A stretch of DNA of 28,206 nucleotides from Mnemiopsis leidyi (lineage: Eukaryota; Ctenophora; Tentaculata; Lobata; Bolinopsidae): assembly GCA_000226015.1 (NCBI GenBank), contig JH152733.1, positions 22,658 through 50,863 on the forward strand, in the 5' to 3' direction. Below, in pieces: positions 22,701 to 28,206 of this stretch (position 1 is the stretch's first letter; every line of letters begins with the position of its first letter). A program made the translations under genes and the position numbers. The notes under the pieces are model-generated. The model made no database searches. It worked only from the letters and a program-made list of their open reading frames with translations, and was not told the origin of the DNA.

Positions 22701-23911
22701 TGATTCCCAGACGCTTGTAGAGATGTATGATAATCTCCTCTGGACGTTCACTTTGAGTTTCGAACTGAAATTGTAAATGAGCATGAGCTGAGTTAGCTTA
22801 TTGTTTTAAGACGGTGTTTGTATGCATATCGGCGTAAAGTCGGTTTCATCTCCAATTATATTGAAGTATTGGAATGAAGAATCTTCTCATGAAAAAACAC
22901 ATGTATATAAAAACTTTTGACGTTTTTGTCGTTATAATGCCCATAGAATTATAGAAAAACTGCAAGTGCTTTATCTTCTACTAACCCCATATTTCTCTTT
23001 GAGTTCCTGGTAGTTGAAGATATCGGCATTAGGAACCAGAACCACGCCAGGATATATGTCTACAGATATGGGTTTGTACTTTGCAGCGTAGGGGATGCTG
23101 TCAATTGAGGTACACTCGGGATACCATGTTGAATCATCTGAAAAGAATGGTGGAAGGAATGATCTTATAAGTGGCAGGAACTGCTGAAGTAAATAAGCAA
23201 GAAGATGAGGAAATTCCCAAAATCGTGATTTATCTCAAAAGTGAAACCAATGAGTCATAATTAATGCTTTAGTATTTTTTGTGATTGTTTAACAGTTTTA
23301 CTTTAATTGGTAGAAAAGACATGTATTAGTACACAATAATTCAATAGAAGAGCTCAAAAGAACACGAGTAAACAGTGCATATGGTGCTTCTATCCAAATC
23401 AAACGATCACATACTGGAGCTGCCTTTACGATTTCTAGAGGCAGTTTTGTTGGTGGCATACCCAGACACTACACGTGGTGGAAAGAGTGCTATCCACGCT
23501 GCTCTATCATCCACTGATCGGGTATTGTTTTAGCGAATTTATGGAGGACGGCGGTCTGTAGAGTGATGACTGGCCATGTGCAATATGCATTATACACAAT
23601 TGTTGCATCATTTAAATTAAAGATAGCAGCATATTCGAATAGCATGGAATGAATTGGATGGTAGTGTATGCATATTACCATATCTCTTGAAACTACAAGA
23701 AATCTAAGGCAGTATAATGTGCTGACTCTATATCGAAAATATTACTGGTATTAGTGTATAACGTTTAAATATGAACTCCGTTTAAACATAAACTTGGTTC
23801 TTCGAAAATACCTCCTTCGAGTTTCTGGAATCTGATGACGAGCTTAATGGATCCATATTTGAATATTTTGTTCTTATCTGCAATGAACTCTTGATCCCAA
23901 CTAACCAGCAT
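19757..23911 (-). CDS. Gene D: asparagine synthetase homologue with degraded catalytic motifs
   Basis: Exons 23911-23812, 23137-22986, 22764-22643, 22518-22398, 22010-21852, 21736-21599, 21497-21312, 21130-20955, 20722-20598, 20429-20324, 20137-20065, 19963-19757. They total 1665 nt, 554 aa from the first in-frame ATG, phases consistent; animal asparagine synthetase is about 560 aa. Alignable landmarks are NADIFNYQELKEKYG, EIIIHLYKRLGI, a glutaminase-like LVRDGTGTRGL, ELVETYDTASIR, IRIVFPFLDPLFTSHYL, LITEEILWKHRE and the terminal EEYYYRQTFEKIFP. The N-terminal nucleophile Cys (MCGI) is not visible. The PP-loop SGGLDSS reads SGGLNSR (about residue 248), GEGSDE reads GEGLDD, and the conserved Lys after ILW is Arg. 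Probably a non-catalytic or neofunctionalised paralogue. The open frame continues upstream of the ATG to about 24000, so an earlier exon could exist. No regulatory site recognised. Confidence 0.88.
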
Positions 23912-24462
23912 TGTAAACCTCTGGCATCCCCTTTTGGGCACTTTGGTTATTATTGCATAGTTGTGTGTGGTCGTGTTGACATTACAAGTTAAATTGATTA
24001 GTCATGATTGAAAAAGAAACTGAACTCTGATCTTAACAAATGTGAGTCACAAACCGATCCGCAAAATCGAAAGGATCGGATGGTTCAAAAGCAATTCAAA
24101 GCAAGAACAAATTTAATTACATCTAAAACAAGGAATCGTTTGGAGTGTACATTAGCATACTCTTATACAAAGAAAGTAAGTCTTTGCCGCGATGTCGCCT
24201 GTAAATTGCGGTCAAGTCCGGCTGCACGCGTGTAAGATAGCCTAGTTAGGTAATTACAGGCCCATTATACCATTACACACGGGATTTGTGAACTTTTATA
24301 CATGGTACATCTGATATTATATTGGTATATCTGATATTATATTGGATATGTATAAACATAAACACTTGGGTTCCAGAGTAAAAGTCCGAGGCACCCTGGT
24401 GTCTCATTATGGATGATAATTGGTATCCCCAATCGTTTTTGTATTTTATTCGATATTGAGTT
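23912..24462. other. Upstream of gene D; open frame and a short direct repeat
   Basis: The gene D frame stays open on the minus strand to about 24000 (includes YAIITKVPKRGCQRF), so exon 1 may be longer or preceded by another exon. A TATCTGATATTATATTGG-like direct repeat lies at about 24307-24345. No MCGI-type start was found. Confidence 0.4.
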
Positions 24463-24975
24463 TTGTCTTTGGCAGATAATCCAGCGGTACGGCCAAATTT
24501 CCAGCCTTATTGTATTTTGTGTCCTTTGTTGTATTTACTGTTCCATTTTTTATTCAACTACTTCTTCGATAAAAGTTTCAAATCATTTATGGTTTATGGT
24601 TCACGAAAGCTTGAAGACATTGGGAATCGCAAGGTACGAGAGTTTATTCACAGAGAAATCGTTTGCAGCTCAAGGGAGAAGTGTTTCTCTTCGATGAGAG
24701 TCTGCAGCTCAAGGGACAAGTGTTTCTCTACGATGAGAGTCTGCAGCTCAAGGGACAAGTGTTTCTCTACGATGAGAGTCTGCAGCTCAAGGGACAAGTG
24801 TTTCTCTACGATGAGAGTTTGCAGCTCAAAGGACGAGAGCTCATCCACAAAAAGTGTTCAAGGGAGTAGGGACAAGAGTTCATCCACAGAATGTGTTTGC
24901 AGCTCAAGTGACAAGAGTTTATCCACAGAATGTGTTTGCAGCTCTCAGGAGACAAGAGTTTATCCACAAATATAG
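24463..24975 (+). other. Open frame over the 39-bp array (170 codons), doubtful gene
   Basis: The frame starts MSLADNPAVRPNF, has a strongly hydrophobic segment (YCILCPLLYLLFHFLFNYFF) and then 13-residue repeats of the type MRVCSSRDKCFST. It could be a small membrane protein with a Cys/Ser/basic repeat tail. More likely it is a by-product of a repeat whose period is a multiple of three. No neighbouring splice structure supports it. Confidence 0.2.
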
Positions 24976-25118
24976 TGTCTGCAGCTCAGGAGACAAGAGT
25001 TCATCCACAGATTGTGTTGTAGCTCAAGGGACGATCAGATTTCATCCACACAGAGAGTATGTAGCTCAAGGGACGATCAGATTTCGTCGACACAGAGAGT
25101 ATAATGCAGCTCAAGGGT
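24655..25118. repeat. 39-bp minisatellite, about 12 units
   Basis: The GCAGCTC anchor recurs at 24665, 24704, 24743, 24782 and 24821 with an exact 39-bp period. A degenerate double unit follows to 24899, then 24938, and then units of 38-45 bp. The first half carries CAAGTGTTTCTCTACGATGA; the second half carries an ACAAGAGTTTATCCACAGA variant. Since 39 is divisible by three, the regular part is open in several frames on both strands. Confidence 0.93.
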
Positions 25119-25744
25119 CATATTGGTGGGAATGGGATACAGATATATGTTGCCCTGTAGTTTTTGTTAATGCTGAAATAAGTTGAGCCATATACTATAA
25201 AGGATCTTGTGTACCCTTTAAGTTTCTTTAATAAATAAGGATCCTAAACTTATCAATATTTATCAGTAAATTTCAAAACGATGTTCCCGTGTAAGCGGCA
25301 CGATTTCAAAGTTCTTTCATGCTCACTTTTTGAAAGGTGAGGCACACAAAGATGATCAAAACATAACCGATATTACAACATCACACGATTTTACGAAAGC
25401 CACATCAAGTTCAAACAGTACAATGGCATGCGGAGAGACTCCAACACCGTAACCCACAAATTCCGACTTCCAGATTCTCCGCAGCTCACGAAGTGTACAA
25501 TGCAAGATAAAGGACGAACTTAAATACACCCCGTAATTCTATCCGCTAAAACAGCTGCAAATTCAACTTTAAGTCTCACGGAAAGTATGCAGAACGATCT
25601 GAAAGCTTCTGAGGCTACATTATATGCAGTGTTAGCTACTGGCATTAGGAGTAGTCATTATTATAGTCGTCACGATACACAACATCCTACATGTATATAC
25701 GGTCCAGACAATGGCAAAATGTAAATATTAAGATTTAAGGTGGG
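25119..25744. other. Intergenic, nothing recognised
   Basis: No splice-bounded open frame, RNA gene or repeat was identified between the 39-bp array and the retrotransposon fragments. Confidence 0.4.
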
Positions 25745-26160
25745 TTACTTAGCTCTGCTGCCATCTGTATACACGCAGTCCTTTGTTTGTGTAGGTCCTT
25801 GTCCTGGCGGAGCGAGCCAGTAGGAAGATGGTATAAGGTCAATGTGAGGTTCATACTTAGGGAGAGAACGGTGCAGTGCAAGTGAATATGAAGAAGAAAT
25901 GTATGTACCATCAGGGCACCTCAAAGGGGCCCAGTTTGTCAACCTTAGGTCACGACAAGCATGCATAGCTCTGAATCTTCGTCTTCTTCGTAGGAGGAGG
26001 ATGCGGCCCTTTAAAGAAGAATTAGCACCGCTGTGAGATAAGGCCGGGACGGCCTTGTGCTCTCCCCAGTCATGTAGTTTTGTTTAAGTTTTTTGAGCTC
26101 TGGTTATTCCATATATCGTCGTTTGTGCCAATCAGTGGTGGTTGAAACGATAGCTCTAAA
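25745..26160 (-). mobile_element. Two joined fragments of the same non-LTR retrotransposon family
   Basis: Segment 26160-25977 (minus) matches the 3' UTR of the copy near 7.5 kb, with GGAATAACCAGAGCTC, GGCCGTCCCGGCCTTATCTC and a CGAAGAAGACGAAG tail. Directly after it on the same strand, 25972-25745 encodes the N-terminal half of an RNase H domain, ending DCVYTDGSRAK then a stop. So the tail of one copy abuts an internal piece of another, head to tail. Neither can mobilise itself. Confidence 0.75.
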
Positions 26161-26344
26161 TCACTACAATGAAAATTTGATAATTCTAAAGCTCCTCAGG
26201 TAAAATAATTACAAGTGTGAGTGAGATTTGGCTAAACTGCTGCTAACGATCTTGCCAATAAACATTCGCCAAGAACCATCATCGTATTCATTGAAATAAA
26301 AGAGGTCTACTGACAATACTGCGAGTGTAAACCTAAACAAACTT

Positions 26345-26446
26345 TTGTCTGTTACCACAAAAACTGAAAAACAGACTGCACTCATATAGAAACAGAGTGC
26401 AGTCATGAAAACAGACTACAGTCATGGAAACACACTGCAGTACGTA
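26345..26446. repeat. Short tandem repeat, about 18-22 bp unit, four copies
   Basis: GAAACAGACTGCAGTCAT-like units follow one another with small changes: AACAGACTGCACTCATA, AACAGAGTGCAGTCAT, AACAGACTACAGTCAT, AACACACTGCAGTA. No gene recognised around it. Confidence 0.75.
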
Positions 26447-27649
26447 ACTGACCGAGCAGAAGGAGCAATAAAACTGAGCAAGCAAATTGTGGAGTGTGGC
26501 GATACAAGACGGGTGGATATTGTAACTCGTAATTGTTGGACAATAGCAAGGAGGTGAGTGTGTAAAAGAGAGTAGATGATGCACAATTAATGCTTAACAC
26601 ACGGCACATGAACACACTGAACCACACGCCAAGAGGAGGATTGCTTCCCTGTATTCACAAGAATATTGAACTTATGAGGGTTCCGCGGGAAAAGATTGTC
26701 CTTGTTTGAAGTGTACGTGGGGCCCTAGTGAGGCTTTTGTAGGATATTTATCCACGTGCCACGGACTCAAGGGTGAGGAATGATCGTTGCGTCTCCCTCT
26801 TTTTAATTTTCTTCTGAAGAATTTAGTTGATTAGATGACCTAATACAATTACAATCTATTCTGCAGTGCGAGTTTCAATGAATAACTCCTCTCTACTCTG
26901 ATTGATGTTTTTTGTAAATCTCTAAGCCCCGTGGTGAGTAAACTCAGGGATGAGCAAACGTAACTATAGAGCTGGACTTAATATATATATATCTTAATTA
27001 ATATATCTTAATATATCTATACAAATTTTCATGTTCATTCATCTCAGACTTAAGGTTTTGATGTTAGCGTTAGTGTGATAGTTTTATATTAATGAGTTGT
27101 CTAATGTCTATAGGCACATGCGTTACCACTGTTAGAAACATAGCCATTTAAAAAATTATCGCCATAACTTTTTGATGTCTTGTAATATCGCGTTTAATTC
27201 TTTGTGAGGTGACATTGAATCTTGCTGTCGAGGTCTTTGACAAGATGATAAGCTAACGTTAAAATCACTTGCTCAATCAATAAGGTCTCAAAAAGGCCCG
27301 AGCATTTTGTAGTTAGTTACAATGCCTAACATGGTTGGCTTGTATTGCATCATGCACTATTGACAATTTCTATTGTCGGTGTTGGCTATCATCAACTTAC
27401 AAATATAGCTGTCTGTCTGCATCACGTGACCATAAGACGACTGTCTGCATTTAATGATTATTTTACCGGGAGACTTTATGCGTCACATTTTTATCGAATT
27501 TGTACACTGCATAACCAGATACATTTGATTAGGGTCTACTTATAAAATCGCTTTTACCGTTTATTTTGAACCATATAGTGGAGCCAAAAGGTAGTTGATG
27601 GACTTCATCTAATACTCGAAGCAGACGAAGATAATTAGATCTTTAAAGA
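26447..27649. other. Intergenic, nothing recognised
   Basis: AT-rich, with a short TATATATATATC run near 26982. No exon-like stretch on either strand before the acidic ORF. Confidence 0.4.
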
Positions 27650-27899
27650 ATGGTCGAGTTGAAGACAAATGATGAACTGCATCCGGAGAACACGACCACA
27701 GAGCAAAACAAGGAATTGGACGTAGGAGACAACGATGACGAGAATGATGACAATGATGACAATGATGACAATGATGACAGTGATGACATTGGACTTGAAA
27801 CAGAGGGAGACAGTTGCCTAGATAACGATTTGACTGTTAGTGAGAGTCAGATAGTGGTGGAGTCTGACGAGTCAGACGGGGAATATCTTGTTTACACGG
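27650..27899 (+). CDS. First exon of an acidic protein, running toward the right window edge
   Basis: The ATG sits in a favourable context (A at -3, G at +4). About 83 codons follow, very rich in Asp, Glu and Asn, including DNDDENDDNDDNDDNDDSDD from a 9-nt GATGACAAT repeat and ESDESDGEYLVYTG at the end. No family recognised; such tracts are common in nuclear or chromatin proteins, but this is only composition. I end the exon at a GT within the first 25-bp array unit (CGG|GTAGAG). Read on unspliced, the frame stops at 27928. Downstream exons would lie outside the window. It could also be a short non-functional ORF. Confidence 0.45.
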
Positions 27900-28206
27900 G
27901 TAGAGTAATATCTTATTTACACGGGTAGAGTAATATCTTGTTTACACAGGTAGAGTAATATCTTGTTTACACGGGTAGAGTAATATCTTGTTTACACGGG
28001 TAGAGTAATATCTTGTTTACACGGGTAGAGTAATATCTTGTTTACACGGGTAGAGTAATATCTTGTTTACACGGGTAGAGTAATATCTTGTTTACACGGG
28101 TAGAGTAATATCTTGTTTACGACGGGTAGGGTAATATCTTGTTTACACGGGTAGAGTAATATCGTGTTTACACGGGTAGAGTAATATCTTGTTTACACGG
28201 GTAGAG
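27881..28206. repeat. 25-bp tandem array reaching the window edge
   Basis: TAGAGTAATATCTTGTTTAC plus ACGGG repeats 13 times at an exact 25-bp step (27901, 27926, 27951 and so on), with one 26-bp step at 28101-28127. Very few substitutions. It begins within the acidic ORF and continues beyond the window. Confidence 0.97.

Noticed and set aside
23490..23681. 63-codon minus ORF in gene D intron 1
   Set aside because: The gene D exons on either side join in phase without it, and no family is recognisable.
27881..28206. CRISPR array
   Set aside because: Contiguous 25-bp tandem units without unique spacers, in a eukaryotic context.

Overview
The window is nuclear DNA of an invertebrate animal, probably marine, phylum not determinable. 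It is AT-rich and has many short exons bounded by GT/AG. It also carries minisatellites, remnants of RNase H-bearing non-LTR retrotransposons, and secreted modular proteins built from EGF, Ig-like, sushi and F-type (fucose-binding) lectin domains. Most short open frames are shadows. I rebuilt the real genes by following reading frame, splice signals and phase from exon to exon. Every internal junction reported keeps phase.

Four multi-exon genes and the start of a fifth were found. Gene A (minus, 8454 to at least 1005, 3' end unresolved) encodes a secreted or ectodomain protein. It has two copies of a module made of a Cys-rich segment resembling the PCSK9 C-terminal V domain, a follistatin-N-like Cys knot and an EGF, followed by three calcium-binding EGFs and an Ig-like domain. 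Gene B (plus, 8469-11250, 5 exons, 285 aa) has a signal peptide, an unrecognised domain and one sushi domain. Gene C (minus, 18202-10797, 17 exons, 901 aa) has a signal peptide, a Cys-containing beta-sandwich-like domain, four F-type lectin domains, an acidic linker and the same PCSK9-V-like segment as gene A. Gene D (minus, 23911-19757, 12 exons, 554 aa from the first in-frame Met) is a full-length asparagine-synthetase homologue with substituted catalytic motifs, so it is likely a pseudoenzyme. At the right edge a plus-strand acidic ORF (from 27650) runs into a 25-bp tandem array that reaches the window end.

Genes A, B and C form a tight cluster. The predicted start codons of A and B are head-to-head, 14 bp apart. 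The 3' ends of B and C are interleaved: the last exon of each lies inside an intron of the other. A and C share the rare V-like module and an intron at the same place and phase within it, so they are likely related. All three products look extracellular, and a carbohydrate-recognition, adhesion or innate-immune role is a reasonable inference.

The rest is intronic or intergenic: a minisatellite and a degraded tRNA-derived SINE at the left, an ATTATC microsatellite and a possible inverted-repeat element in the largest intron of A, a retrotransposon 3' end in intron 1 of A with an inverted relative near 26 kb, a 39-bp array at 24.65-25.12 kb, and long stretches with nothing recognisable.
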